Source of the DNA: Mycobacterium angelicum
GTDB taxonomy: Bacteria; Actinomycetota; Actinomycetes; Mycobacteriales; Mycobacteriaceae
Length of the DNA stretch: 64,000 bases
Reading direction: 5' to 3'
Assembly: GCF_002086155.1 (NCBI RefSeq)
Contig: NZ_MVHE01000017.1
Span: 20,311 to 84,310 of the forward strand
Shown piece by piece: positions 22,091 to 33,242 of this stretch. The notes under the pieces are model-generated. The model saw only the letters and a program-made list of their open reading frames with translations. It was not told where the DNA came from and searched no databases. The translations under genes and the position numbers were made by a program. Numbering within the stretch: position 1 is the first letter of the stretch; every line of letters starts with the position of its first letter.

Positions 22091-22152
22091 CGCCGAGCGT
22101 GTACTGAGCGCGAGAAATCGCGCTTGAACTGACAGTGAGTACACGCTCGGCG
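22091..22152. repeat. Nested palindromic element between GAP-family gene and clpB
   Basis: Perfect 15-bp outer arms, CGCCGAGCGTGTACT (22091-22105) and its reverse complement (22138-22152). They enclose a perfect 6-bp inner hairpin, GCGCGA-GAAA-TCGCGC (22108-22123). The outer stem plus a GNRA-type tetraloop inner stem suggests a mobile palindromic repeat or a structured RNA, and not a simple operator. No other copy was spotted in this window. Confidence 0.7.
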
Positions 22153-22221
22153 ACAGCGTTTAACGGGAATACTGGGCAACTGTTGGATCGACCTTGCGGT
22201 GCCCCGGCGAAAGAACTTAGA

Positions 22222-22254
22222 GTTGAGCGGAACAGACTCAACCTTGATCGCGTT
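22222..22254 (+). promoter_or_regulatory. HspR operator (HAIR) overlapping SigH-type promoter of clpB
   Basis: GTTGAG (22222-22227), nine bases, then CTCAAC (22237-22242). This fits the HspR-associated inverted repeat, consensus CTTGAGT-N7-ACTCAAG. Overlapping it, GGAACA (22229-22234) and GTT (22252-22254) are 17 bases apart, the -35/-10 arrangement used by mycobacterial SigH/SigE. In M. tuberculosis clpB is known to be HspR-repressed and SigH-induced. Here the -35 lies inside the operator, so bound HspR should block the stress promoter. The start codon is 56 bases downstream. Confidence 0.85.
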
Positions 22255-22310
22255 GAACAACCCGACAAGCATTTTCTGACCCGCCATTTTGGCCTCGAAC
22301 GGAGATCGTC

Positions 22311-24869
<2,559 letters not shown>

Positions 24870-25658
24870 ACCGCGACCCGGCGCCGAGAGCGGCCTGCAG
24901 CCGTTGCCGGGCGGCCGGCTGCGCAAGAGTTTCGCGTAGCAGCTGATCCTCGATGCGCAGGCCGGTGCTGAGGTCTCCGGCCGCCGCATCGACCGCCCGT
25001 TTGACGGCCGCGACGGCCTGCGCCGGACTCGACGCGATGCGCCTGGCCAGCTTGTCGACGAAACGTCGCAGCAGCTCAGGTGGCAACGCGCGGTCCAGGT
25101 ATCCCCAGGCTTCGGCGGTCGCGGCGTCGACGTCCATGCCGCCGAGGATGACCTCGAGGGCGCGGCCGCGACCGACCAGCCGGGGCAGTCGCTGGGTGCC
25201 GCCGCCGCCGGGGATGATCCCCACCGACACCTCCGGATGCCCCAGGACCGTGACGCCGAGCGCGCCATAGCGCATGTCGAACGCCATGGCGAACTCGCAG
25301 CCGCCCCCGCGGCAGGCGCCCTCGATGACGGCGATGGTGGCCTTCGGAATGGTCCGGAACCGCTCCATCGTGGCGTGGAAGGGCGAGAGCTCCTCGTGCA
25401 GTCCGGTGTCGTCGCCGGTCTGGTAAGCAGGCAGGTCCAGAATCAGCCCGACGTCGGCATGGGCGATGAAGATCTCCGGATCGGCCGAGTCGACGATGAG
25501 CACCCGGACCTGCTCGTCGTCGCTGACTTCCGTTGTCAGCCGGTTGATCTCGTCCAGCAGCGGCAGGTCCAACAGGTTGACGGGCGGATGGTCGATCGTG
25601 GCCCGGCAAATACCGTCGGCCACGGCGATGTGGATGAGCCGGTAGCCCTGGTACAAGG

Positions 25659-26096
25659 CTAGGTTTCCGAAATCTTCACGTACCCCTGCTGGACCAGCTG
25701 CGTCAGCCGGGCCATGGCGTTTCGGTTGACCTTGACGCCGGGGATCACATCGGCGTTGCCCCAGCCATTGGCCACGGCGGTGGCGCCGCAAAGTTCAACC
25801 TGCACACCCTTTTTCATCAGGTCGGCGACGACGGCCTTGTACGGATTGCCGATCGCGACGTGCCGGTTCGCGTTGTAGGTCGCATCGTCGAGCGCCACGT
25901 GTCCGGCGTTGGTGTGGAACACGATCACCACGTCCGGCTTCACCCGCCACTCCTCGGCGTCCTTGAGCACGATTCCGGTGTGGAAGAGCGCGGCCGGCAT
26001 GTCGCCCTCGAAGGTCAGCGACGCCACGCTGAAAACGACCTTCACGTCGTCGAGTTGGACCGGAACGTCGATCTGCAGGGCGTGGTCTTGTGGCAC
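25659..26096 (-). CDS. DsrE/DsrF-like family protein
   Basis: 145 aa. The pattern of a core beta-alpha fold with VVFSVASLTFEGDMPAAL, VVIVFHTNAGHVAL and VQVELCGATAVANG matches the DsrE/YchN-like superfamily. The single Cys in VELCGATA sits where family members carry a sulfur-relay or thiol residue, but a sulfur role is only inferred. The start is GTG at 26094-26096 with a good AAAGGAGC ribosome site eight bases ahead. It lies between a PE_PGRS gene (35 bases upstream, same strand) and the crotonase gene. Confidence 0.75.
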   Translation of the reverse strand: MPQDHALQIDVPVQLDDVKVVFSVASLTFEGDMPAALFHTGIVLKDAEEWRVKPDVVIVFHTNAGHVALDDATYNANRHVAIGNPYKAVVADLMKKGVQVELCGATAVANGWGNADVIPGVKVNRNAMARLTQLVQQGYVKISET

Positions 26097-26131
26097 TTGG
26101 ATTGCTCCTTTGCTTGGCCGGCCGTGAGGTG

Positions 26132-28882
26132 CTAGAGACCGCCGCCTTTGCCGGGGGTGCCGGCGGTACCACCGAGACCGCCGACGGTACCGACCGGGTT
26201 CTTGCCGGGACCGCCCGGGCCGCCGGTGCCGCCCGGCTGATTCGCTCCGAAACCGCCGGTGCCGCCGGTGCCGCCGTCGCCGCCCTTGCCGCCGCTGCCG
26301 AAGTCGGAGGTACCGCCGGCACCTCCGATGCCGCCCGAACCGCCGTTACCGCCCACATCGACGCTGGTCCCCGTGCCGCCGGTGCCGCCCATGCCGCCCC
26401 GCCCGCCGGTGCCGCCGGTGCTGGTGCCGTTTCCGTGGCCGCCGACGCCGCCGACGCCCCCGGTGCCACCCTGCGCGCCACCGGCATTGACGGTGCCGCC
26501 CATCCCGCCGTTGCCGCCGGTGCCGCCGCCGGTGTCGCCCGCGCCGCCGGTGCCGCCCGCGCCGCCCGTACCGCCGGGGCCGGTGATCGTGTTGCCGCCG
26601 GTGCCGCCCGCGCCGCCGGTGCCGCCTGCCCCGCCGAGGCTGTTGCCGCCGTCGCCGCCGGTTCCGCCGACGCCGCGCACGGTGGTCGACGTCAACGCGG
26701 TGCCGGCGTTGCCGCCGGTGCCGCCCTTTCCGCCGTTACCGCCCACGCTGTCACCGCCGTCACCGCCGCTGCCTCCGTCGCCGGCGGCGGTGCCGCGGCC
26801 GGCGGCGCCCAGGCCGCCGTCACCGCCGTTGCCGCCGGCCCCGCCAATGCCGAGCCCGCCGGCGCCGCCGTCGCCGCCGGAACCGCCGGTGATGTTGTTA
26901 CCGCTACCGGTGGCACCGCTGCCGTCGCCGCCGTTGCCGCCGTTACCGCCGGTGGTGCCCGTCCCGCCGGCTCCGCCGTTGCCGCCGTCCCCACCGGCCC
27001 CGTTCGACAGGCCGGATGGCGGCGGGTTGCCGCCCCGGCCGCCGTTGCCACCGGCACCGCCGGCCGCGTTGGCGCCGCCATTGCCGCCGGCGCCGCCGTT
27101 GCCGCCGTCACCGCCGGACCCGGTGCTGGCCTGCACGTTGCCGCCGGCTCCGCCGTTGCCGCCGCGGCCTGCGGTCTGCGTGGTGCCGTTGCTGCCGTTG
27201 GCGCCGTCCGTCGAGCCGGTGCCACCGGTCCCACGGGCCCCCGCGATCCCGGAGTTGCCCCCTCGGCCACCGTCACCGCCGTTGCCGCCGATGGGTGTGG
27301 TCGGTGTGGCGGGAGCGCCGCTGCCGCCGTTGCCGCCGTTGCCCGGGGTGCCAGCATTGGCGCCGTTGCCGCCGGCGCCGCCGACGCCATTGGCGGCTTG
27401 ACCGCCGACGCCCGTTCCGCCGGCGCCGCCGTCACCGCCTTTGCCGCCGTTGCCGCCGTTGCCGGCGTTTCCGCCGTCACCGCCGTTGGCGCCGGTGCCA
27501 TTGGTGCCGTTGGCGCCGGTGATGCCGCTACCGCCGGCGCCGCCGTTGCCGGCTGCGCCACCATTACCGCCGATCCCGCCGGTGCCGCCGTTCGCGCCGC
27601 CGTTGCCGCCGCTGCCGCCGGCGCCGCCATTGCCCCCGCCGCCGCCGTTGGTCCCGTTGCCGTCCGGCCCGGTGGTGCCGGCCAACCCGGCTGCGCCGTT
27701 GCCGCCGATGCCGCCGACGCCGCCGTTGCCGTACTTGCCGCCATCGCCGCCGGCGCCGCCCCGGGCACCGTCGGCGCCCGGCGTGGTGCCGTCGGCGCCG
27801 GTTCCGCCGGCGCCGCCGTTACCACCCGTGTTGGGGGTGAGGCCGGCCGTGCCGTCGCCGCCGTGCAGGGAACCGGCTCCGCCCGAGCCGCCCTGTCCGC
27901 CGAGTCCGGGGTTGCCGCCGTGTCCGCCCTTGCCGCCGATGCCGGAGTTCACCGTCGAGGTGCCGGTAGCTCCGGCACCGCCGTTGCCTGGGGCGCCGCC
28001 GTCACCGCCGTTGCCGCCGGCTCCGCCGACGCCTTGGCCGGCGGCCTGGCCGAAGGAGTTGGTGCCGCCCGCGCCGCCGTGGCCGCCGGCCCCGCCGCCG
28101 CCGCCGGCCCCACCGGTGCCGCCGTCGCCGCCATCGGCACCGCGCACCGGCCCGGGGGCCCCGTCATGGCCGATGCCGCCGGCTCCGCCGGCCCCGCCAG
28201 CGCCGCCGGCTCCGCCGACGCCGCCATCGCCGAGCAGGTATCCGCCGGCCCCGCCGACACCGCCGTTACCCCCGGCGCCGCCCGCGCCGCCGGCACCGCC
28301 GACGGGAGCGGCTGCCGTGCTCGGTGCCCCCGCGGCTCCGGCCGCGCCCATGCCACCGGCCCCGCCGACCCCGCCGGCACCGAACAGTCCGGCCCGGCCG
28401 CCGGCACCGCCGTCGCCGCCGGCCGCGCCGGCCAGGGTGGCCGTCCCGCCGGCTCCACCGCCGCCGCCATTGCCCGACCACCAGCCCCCGTTGGGGTTTG
28501 CCGCGGTTCCGTTGGCGCCGTTGCCAATCAGCGGACGGCCCAGCACCGCCTGGGTGGGGGCGTTGATGACGCCCAGCATCTGCTGTTCGAGGAGTTGCAA
28601 TGGCGAGGCGTTAGCCGCCTCGGCGCCGGCATAGGCCATGGCTGAGCCGTTCAGGGTGCGGACGAACTGGTCGTGGTACCGCGCCGCCTGCACGCTCAGG
28701 GCCTGGTACTGGCGGCCGTAGGCACCGAACAGCCCGGCGATCGCGGCCGACACCTCGTCACCGGCGGCTGCGGCCAGTCCGGTAAGCGGCGCGGCCGCAC
28801 TGGCCTGGACCCATGCCGTCTGAAGCCGGGCCAGATCGCCGGCCGCTCCAATCAATGCATCCGGTACCGCCGCCAACGACAT
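26132..28882 (-). CDS. PE_PGRS family protein, 916 aa
   Basis: N-terminal PE domain (about residues 1-95, MSLAAVPDALIGAAGDL, with [21 protein letters not shown]), a linker with the PGRS-typical ALLGRP-like [12 protein letters not shown], then about 780 residues of GGxGGxGG repeats ending in GTPGKGGGL. The PE domain directs export by ESX-5 in studied cases; PGRS tracts are surface exposed and variable. Plus-strand Pro-rich and Ala-rich frames of up to 851 codons cross it and are composition shadows. It sits between clpB and ttfA, in the opposite direction to both. Confidence 0.93.
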   Translation of the reverse strand: MSLAAVPDALIGAAGDLARLQTAWVQASAAAPLTGLAAAAGDEVSAAIAGLFGAYGRQYQALSVQAARYHDQFVRTLNGSAMAYAGAEAANASPLQLLEQQMLGVINAPTQAVLGRPLIGNGANGTAANPNGGWWSGNGGGGGAGGTATLAGAAGGDGGAGGRAGLFGAGGVGGAGGMGAAGAAGAPSTAAAPVGGAGGAGGAGGNGGVGGAGGYLLGDGGVGGAGGAGGAGGAGGIGHDGAPGPVRGADGGDGGTGGAGGGGGAGGHGGAGGTNSFGQAAGQGVGGAGGNGGDGGAPGNGGAGATGTSTVNSGIGGKGGHGGNPGLGGQGGSGGAGSLHGGDGTAGLTPNTGGNGGAGGTGADGTTPGADGARGGAGGDGGKYGNGGVGGIGGNGAAGLAGTTGPDGNGTNGGGGGNGGAGGSGGNGGANGGTGGIGGNGGAAGNGGAGGSGITGANGTNGTGANGGDGGNAGNGGNGGKGGDGGAGGTGVGGQAANGVGGAGGNGANAGTPGNGGNGGSGAPATPTTPIGGNGGDGGRGGNSGIAGARGTGGTGSTDGANGSNGTTQTAGRGGNGGAGGNVQASTGSGGDGGNGGAGGNGGANAAGGAGGNGGRGGNPPPSGLSNGAGGDGGNGGAGGTGTTGGNGGNGGDGSGATGSGNNITGGSGGDGGAGGLGIGGAGGNGGDGGLGAAGRGTAAGDGGSGGDGGDSVGGNGGKGGTGGNAGTALTSTTVRGVGGTGGDGGNSLGGAGGTGGAGGTGGNTITGPGGTGGAGGTGGAGDTGGGTGGNGGMGGTVNAGGAQGGTGGVGGVGGHGNGTSTGGTGGRGGMGGTGGTGTSVDVGGNGGSGGIGGAGGTSDFGSGGKGGDGGTGGTGGFGANQPGGTGGPGGPGKNPVGTVGGLGGTAGTPGKGGGL

Positions 28883-29107
28883 GGGAAATCCCCTCGAATT
28901 CGTATCGCGGACAAAAGGATCGGGAAATCTGAACCAGTGAGGCTACTCACAACACCGCTGCGGGCGTCGGCTTTTTCGGTAAACACATAGAACCTGCAAT
29001 TAATACGAGGGCGCCGCCCTCGACACGGCCGGGTAATACGTCTCGTGATTGGGTTGTGACCTGCTCGGATTGTTTGTTCGGCGGCAACAGCAGATAGGCT
29101 GTTCGGG
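28883..29107. promoter_or_regulatory. Divergent promoter region, PE_PGRS / ttfA, with hairpin
   Basis: 225 bases between two divergent starts, AT-richer than the surroundings. It contains a perfect 7-bp hairpin, CGAGGGC-GCC-GCCCTCG (29006-29022). TAGGCT at 29095-29100 is a possible -10 for ttfA but has no convincing -35. No coding potential was seen. Confidence 0.4.
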
Positions 29108-29971
29108 ATGGTCCCGCTTTGGTTCACGCTGTCCGCACTGTGCTTTGTCGGTGCGGCGGTATTGCTGTACGTCGACATCGATCGGCGCCGCGGCCGCAGC
29201 AGGCGCCGCAGGTCCTGGGCCCGTTCGCACGGATTCGACTATGAGCGCGAATCGACCGACATTCTCAAGCGGTGGAAGCGCGGTGTCATGTCGACGGTCG
29301 GCGATGTCGCCGCCCAAAACGTCGTGCTGGGACAGATCCGTGGCGAGGCGGTCTACATCTTCGACATCGACGAAGTGGCCACGGTAATCGCGCTGCACCG
29401 CAAGGTAGGCACCAACGTCGTGGTCGATCTGCGGCTCAAAGGTCTCAAAGAGCCACGCGAGAGCGACATTTGGCTGTTGGGCGCGATCGGGCCGCGGATG
29501 GTGTACTCGACCAACCTGGACGCCGCCCGCCGGGCCTGCGACCGGCGGATGGTCACCTTCGCGCACACCGCGCCGGACTGCGCCGAGATCATGTGGAACG
29601 AGCAGAACTGGACGCTGGTCAGCATGCCGATCGCCAGCACCCGCGCCCAATGGGACGAGGGTCTGCGTACCGTGCGCCAGTTCAACGACCTGCTGCGGGT
29701 CTTGCCGCCGCTGCCCGCCGAGGCCGCACAGGAAACGGGTGAGCCCGCGCCGCGCAGCACCGCACCCAGCCGTCCGCTGGCGCCTGCGGGCCGCGCCGAA
29801 TTGCCGCCCCGCCGCGCTGACCAGGACATAGCCGGGCTACTGGGCGAGGCCGGTCGCCGCAGCGCGGCCCGCGAACCCGAGCCGGTGCGCCGCGAGGAGG
29901 GTCGCTCCGAGCCGGGCCGGCGTCCACCACCGGGACGCAACGGCACTCAGGCCACCCACTACCAGCGCTGA
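29108..29971 (+). CDS. ttfA: TMM transport factor A (Rv0383c-like)
   Basis: 287 aa with one N-terminal membrane helix (about residues 4-22, WFTLSALCFVGAAVLLYV), a basic stop-transfer (DRRRGRSRRRR) and a cytoplasmic alpha/beta domain up to about residue 200, followed by a Pro/Arg-rich disordered tail. It matches the mycobacterial protein described as TtfA, an essential partner of MmpL3 in trehalose monomycolate export during mycolate wall assembly. In M. tuberculosis it lies next to clpB; here three minus-strand genes separate them. Confidence 0.85.
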   Translation: MVPLWFTLSALCFVGAAVLLYVDIDRRRGRSRRRRSWARSHGFDYERESTDILKRWKRGVMSTVGDVAAQNVVLGQIRGEAVYIFDIDEVATVIALHRKVGTNVVVDLRLKGLKEPRESDIWLLGAIGPRMVYSTNLDAARRACDRRMVTFAHTAPDCAEIMWNEQNWTLVSMPIASTRAQWDEGLRTVRQFNDLLRVLPPLPAEAAQETGEPAPRSTAPSRPLAPAGRAELPPRRADQDIAGLLGEAGRRSAAREPEPVRREEGRSEPGRRPPPGRNGTQATHYQR

Positions 29972-30035
29972 AAGCCCAAAGCTGGGCTGTGCCGGGGTAA
30001 AGCCCGCCCAACGTCGCTTCGCTACGCTGTCGCTC

Positions 30036-30809
30036 ATGCCTCGCCCCGTCGCCCTGATCACCGGGCCCACCGCAGGAATCGGCGCCGGCTATGCGCGACG
30101 ATATGCGCGCGATGGCTACGACCTGGTGCTGGTCGCGCGTGACGTCGGCCGCTTGGAACAACTCGCCGACGAGCTCGCCGGTGAGGCCGGCAACATCGAG
30201 ATTCTGCCCGCTGACCTGGCCGGTGCGGCCGGTCGCGACAAGGTGGTGCAGCGGCTGGCCGACGGGGTTCGGGTGCTGGTGAACAACGCCGGTTTCGGCA
30301 CCTCCGGGGAGTTCTGGACGGCCGATCCGGCACTGCTGCAGGCCCAGCTCGACGTCAACGTGACCGCGGTCATGCATTTCACCCGGGCCGCGCTGCCGCC
30401 CATGCTTGAGGCCGGCGCGGGCACCGTCATCAACGTCGCCAGCGTGGCCGGGCTGCTGTCCGGGCGCGGATCGACCTATTCGGCGTCAAAGGCGTGGGTG
30501 GTTTCGTTCACCGAGGGCCTGGCCGGCGGATTGCAGGGGACCGGCGTCAGCATCCATGCCATCTGCCCTGGATTCGTGCACACCGAATTCCACGCCAGGG
30601 CGGGTATCAACATGGGCAAGCTGCCGTCGTTTCTGTGGCTCGAGGTCGACGACGTGGTCAGCGAAAGCCTGGCCGACGTCGCCGCGGGCAAGGTGATCAG
30701 CGTCCCGAGTATTCAGTACAAGGCGCTGGTGACCGCCGGCCGGATGATTCCGCGTGGCCTGGCCCGGACGGTGATAAAGCGAGTCGGCGGTGGCCGTGGC
30801 CGGACCTGA
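30036..30809 (+). CDS. Short-chain dehydrogenase/reductase
   Basis: 257 aa classical SDR. TGPTAGIGAGYA near residue 9 is the TGxxxGxG cofactor motif, NNAG lies at about residue 85, S (NVASVAG) and YSASKAW provide the catalytic Ser-Tyr-Lys, and PGFVHTEF follows. The family oxidises or reduces alcohols, ketones or lipids with NAD(P)(H); the substrate is unknown. The 3' end overlaps the pyrE start by 20 bases, so the two should be translationally coupled. Confidence 0.9.
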   Translation: MPRPVALITGPTAGIGAGYARRYARDGYDLVLVARDVGRLEQLADELAGEAGNIEILPADLAGAAGRDKVVQRLADGVRVLVNNAGFGTSGEFWTADPALLQAQLDVNVTAVMHFTRAALPPMLEAGAGTVINVASVAGLLSGRGSTYSASKAWVVSFTEGLAGGLQGTGVSIHAICPGFVHTEFHARAGINMGKLPSFLWLEVDDVVSESLADVAAGKVISVPSIQYKALVTAGRMIPRGLARTVIKRVGGGRGRT

Positions 30810-31335
30810 ACTCGACGAGCTCGCTGAGCTGGTGCGCCGGCTCTCGGTGGTGCACGGCCGCGTCACGCTGTCGTCGGGCAAGGAGGCCGACTATTACGTC
30901 GACCTGCGCCGGGCCACCCTGCACCACCGGGCGGCCGCGCTGATCGGGCGGCTGATGCGCGAACTCACCGAAGACTGGGACTACGCGCTCGTCGGCGGGC
31001 TGACGCTGGGCGCCGATCCGGTGGCCACCGCGATCATGCACGCTCCGGGACGGCCGATCGACGCGTTCGTGGTGCGCAAGTCGGTGAAAACCCATGGTAT
31101 GCAACGACTTATCGAGGGCAGCGACGTTTCCGGCCGGCGCGTGCTGGTGGTCGAGGACACCAGCACGACGGGCGGTTCGGCGCTGACGGCGGTACACGCC
31201 GTGCGCGAGGCCGGTGGTGAGGTCGTCGGGGTGGCCACCGTGGTGGACCGTGCGACCGGCGCCGCCGAGGCCATCGAGGCCGAAGGCCTGCCCTACCGCA
31301 GCGTGCTGGGCCTGGCCGAGCTGGGGTTGGGCTAG
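30790..31335 (+). CDS. pyrE: Orotate phosphoribosyltransferase
   Basis: 181 aa. It transfers the phosphoribosyl group of PRPP to orotate to make OMP in pyrimidine synthesis. The PRPP-binding signature VLVVEDTSTTGGSA is at residues 118-131, and the upstream VVRKSVKTHGM loop matches the flexible catalytic loop with its Lys residues. Length agrees with mycobacterial PyrE (about 179). GTG start within the end of the SDR gene. Confidence 0.95.
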   Translation: MAVAGPELDELAELVRRLSVVHGRVTLSSGKEADYYVDLRRATLHHRAAALIGRLMRELTEDWDYALVGGLTLGADPVATAIMHAPGRPIDAFVVRKSVKTHGMQRLIEGSDVSGRRVLVVEDTSTTGGSALTAVHAVREAGGEVVGVATVVDRATGAAEAIEAEGLPYRSVLGLAELGLG

Positions 31336-31340
31336 GCCGC

Positions 31341-32237
31341 GTGCGTGTGCTGCTGGCGCTGGCGCTGGTGGCGGCCTGCCTGGCGGGCTGCTCTGGTTCG
31401 AATCGTCCCGGCTCTGTTTACGGCGCCGCGAATGTCCGGGTCGGCGAATCGGTGGCGGTGCTGGGCTGGAACATGTCGGTGTCGAACCTGCGCTGGGATG
31501 GCGACTATGTGCTGATCGACGTCGACGCGTCACCCACCGATCCGCACGCCCCGCACGCCAAGGCCGAGGACATTCGCTACGGCCTGTATGGCGCGCTGGC
31601 CCACCCGCTGGAGTCCGACGGGCTCGGCAGCTGCGGCGATGCGATGACGCACGTGGTCAAGGTCGACAAGCCGCTGTCGGCGCCGCCCGACCGGCTCACC
31701 GGCAGCGTCTGCCTGGGCCCGCTCAAAGACCGCAGCGCGGTCCGCGGCGTGTACACCTATTCGCCGCGGGACCGGATCGCCGACACCGCCGCCGCCTACC
31801 CGGCCGCTTTCCCGGTGGGCCTGCTGCCCACCAACCAGAACGACACCGGCCTGGTGGTCAAGACCACCAGCATTTCAGCGTGGCGCGCCGACGGAACACC
31901 GCTGACCAAGGCGCAATTGGGCGACCCGGTGGCGTTCACCGGCAACGGCTACATGCTGCTGGGCCTTTCGGCCGACGCGCTGGGCGAGCGGTATCGCGAC
32001 GATTCCGCCAAACGCGGTGGGCCGATGATGCTGCTGGCCGCGCCGACGCTGCCCGGCCGCGGGCTGAACCCGGCCTGCTCGGCCTACGGATCCTCGGTGC
32101 TGGTGCTGCCCGAGGCGTCGCGAGATGCGGTGTACTTCAACGCGTCGTTGTGCACGCAGGGTGAGATCAACCAGGCGCTGCTGTATGCGACGGTGGCGAT
32201 CGTGGGCACCCACGCCGCGGTGTGGACCACCCAATGA
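31341..32237 (+). CDS. Putative lipoprotein (Rv0381c-like)
   Basis: 298 aa. The N-terminus MRVLLALALVAACLAGCSG is a lipoprotein signal with lipobox LAGC, predicting cleavage before Cys17 and attachment to the outer face of the membrane. The remainder is a soluble domain of unknown function with four further cysteines that could pair outside the cell. It is five bases after pyrE and overlaps the methyltransferase start by four bases (ATGA). Confidence 0.85.
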   Translation: MRVLLALALVAACLAGCSGSNRPGSVYGAANVRVGESVAVLGWNMSVSNLRWDGDYVLIDVDASPTDPHAPHAKAEDIRYGLYGALAHPLESDGLGSCGDAMTHVVKVDKPLSAPPDRLTGSVCLGPLKDRSAVRGVYTYSPRDRIADTAAAYPAAFPVGLLPTNQNDTGLVVKTTSISAWRADGTPLTKAQLGDPVAFTGNGYMLLGLSADALGERYRDDSAKRGGPMMLLAAPTLPGRGLNPACSAYGSSVLVLPEASRDAVYFNASLCTQGEINQALLYATVAIVGTHAAVWTTQ

Positions 32238-32887
32238 GCCCGATCGGTGAGCCCGGCCCCACCGAGTGGGGTGCACCGGCCAGCGGCGTCGGACCGTGGC
32301 CGGGAGAGCCGCCGTCAGACCCGCGGTATGACCCAATCCTGTTGCGCGACGGGGATACTCGCAATGTCGTGGACGCCTATCGGTACTGGACGCGGGAGGC
32401 GATCGTCGCCGATATCGACGGGCGCCGGCATGCCCTGCATGTGGCGATCGAGAACTTCGGTCACGACGCCAACATCGGCTCGGTGGTGCGCACCGCCAAC
32501 GCCTTCGCCGTGGACACCGTGCACATCGTGGGGCGCCGGCGCTGGAACCGGCGCGGCGCCATGGTGACCGATCGCTATCAGCGGCTGTGCCACCACGACA
32601 ACACCGCCGAGTTACTGGACTTCGCGGCGCGGGCGGGGTTGACGGTGGTTGCGGTGGACAACGTGCCCGGCGCCGCACGGCTGGAGGAGGCGGCGTTACC
32701 GCGCGATTGCCTGTTGGTGTTCGGTCAGGAGGGGCCCGGCATCACCGACGACACCCGGATGGGCGCGGCGCTGACGGTGTCGATCGCCCAGTTCGGCTCG
32801 ACGCGCAGCATCAACGCCGGCGTTGCGGCCGGGATCGCGATGCATGCGTGGATCCGCCAGCACGCGGACCTGTCCCGGGCGTGGTGA
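32234..32887 (+). CDS. TrmH/SpoU-family RNA 2'-O-methyltransferase (Rv0380c-like)
   Basis: 217 aa SPOUT methyltransferase. The three SpoU motifs are present: NIGSVVRTANAF (about residue 80), LVFGQEGPGI (about residue 160) and STRSINAGVAAGIAM (about residue 193). They form the trefoil-knot SAM site, with the motif 1 Arg as catalytic candidate. The target (tRNA or rRNA ribose) cannot be told from sequence. The ATG at 32234 was chosen because it overlaps the lipoprotein stop as ATGA. Confidence 0.9.
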   Translation: MSPIGEPGPTEWGAPASGVGPWPGEPPSDPRYDPILLRDGDTRNVVDAYRYWTREAIVADIDGRRHALHVAIENFGHDANIGSVVRTANAFAVDTVHIVGRRRWNRRGAMVTDRYQRLCHHDNTAELLDFAARAGLTVVAVDNVPGAARLEEAALPRDCLLVFGQEGPGITDDTRMGAALTVSIAQFGSTRSINAGVAAGIAMHAWIRQHADLSRAW

Positions 32888-33006
32888 ATCTGTGGCCGAG
32901 TGTGCGTTTGTGGCTTCGTGTGTGTACGCAGGGCGGCGTGAAGCGGAAAACGCCACCCAGGTTTCACGCTGAAAAGCCCGGGCCCACAGACGCGCGCCGT
33001 TCGGCG

Positions 33007-33225
33007 CTAACCGCGCGGCTGCGCCGGCCGCATCTTGAAGGAGACCTCGAGCTTGATGCGGTAGGTGATCTTGCCCGCGTTGTCCACGGCCATGTCCTGC
33101 TCGATGACCCGGGCCACCCGGATGTCGTCGACGCTGTCGCGCGCCCGCATTACGGCTTCGGCTGCGGCCGCTTCCCACGAGGTTGGGCTGGTCCCGATGA
33201 TGTCGATCACCTTGTAGACGCTCAT
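33007..33225 (-). CDS. Dodecin (Rv0379 'SecE2'-like)
   Basis: 72 aa. MSVYKVIDIIGTSPTSWEAAAAEAVMRA and a final TYRIKLEVSFKMR fit the dodecin fold, a dodecameric flavin or CoA-binding storage protein; the Trp of TSWEAA is the flavin-stacking residue in the family. The M. tuberculosis homologue is annotated SecE2 but is structurally a dodecin and not a translocase subunit. The start is ATG at 33223-33225; a longer upstream frame overlaps the LysR gene and is not coding. Confidence 0.9.
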   Translation of the reverse strand: MSVYKVIDIIGTSPTSWEAAAAEAVMRARDSVDDIRVARVIEQDMAVDNAGKITYRIKLEVSFKMRPAQPRG

Positions 33226-33242
33226 GGGGGTAAAGCGTATAG

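Noticed and set aside
26090..28645. 851-codon plus-strand Ala/Gly ORF and Pro-rich ORFs antisense to the PE_PGRS gene
   Set aside because: Composition shadows of GGC/GGN-rich PGRS DNA; the PE domain on the minus strand fixes the coding strand.
32888..33006. Possible small RNA or gene in the gap after the SpoU methyltransferase
   Set aside because: GC-rich with no convincing ORF, hairpin-plus-T-run or promoter; only short imperfect repeats of GTGTGCGT type.
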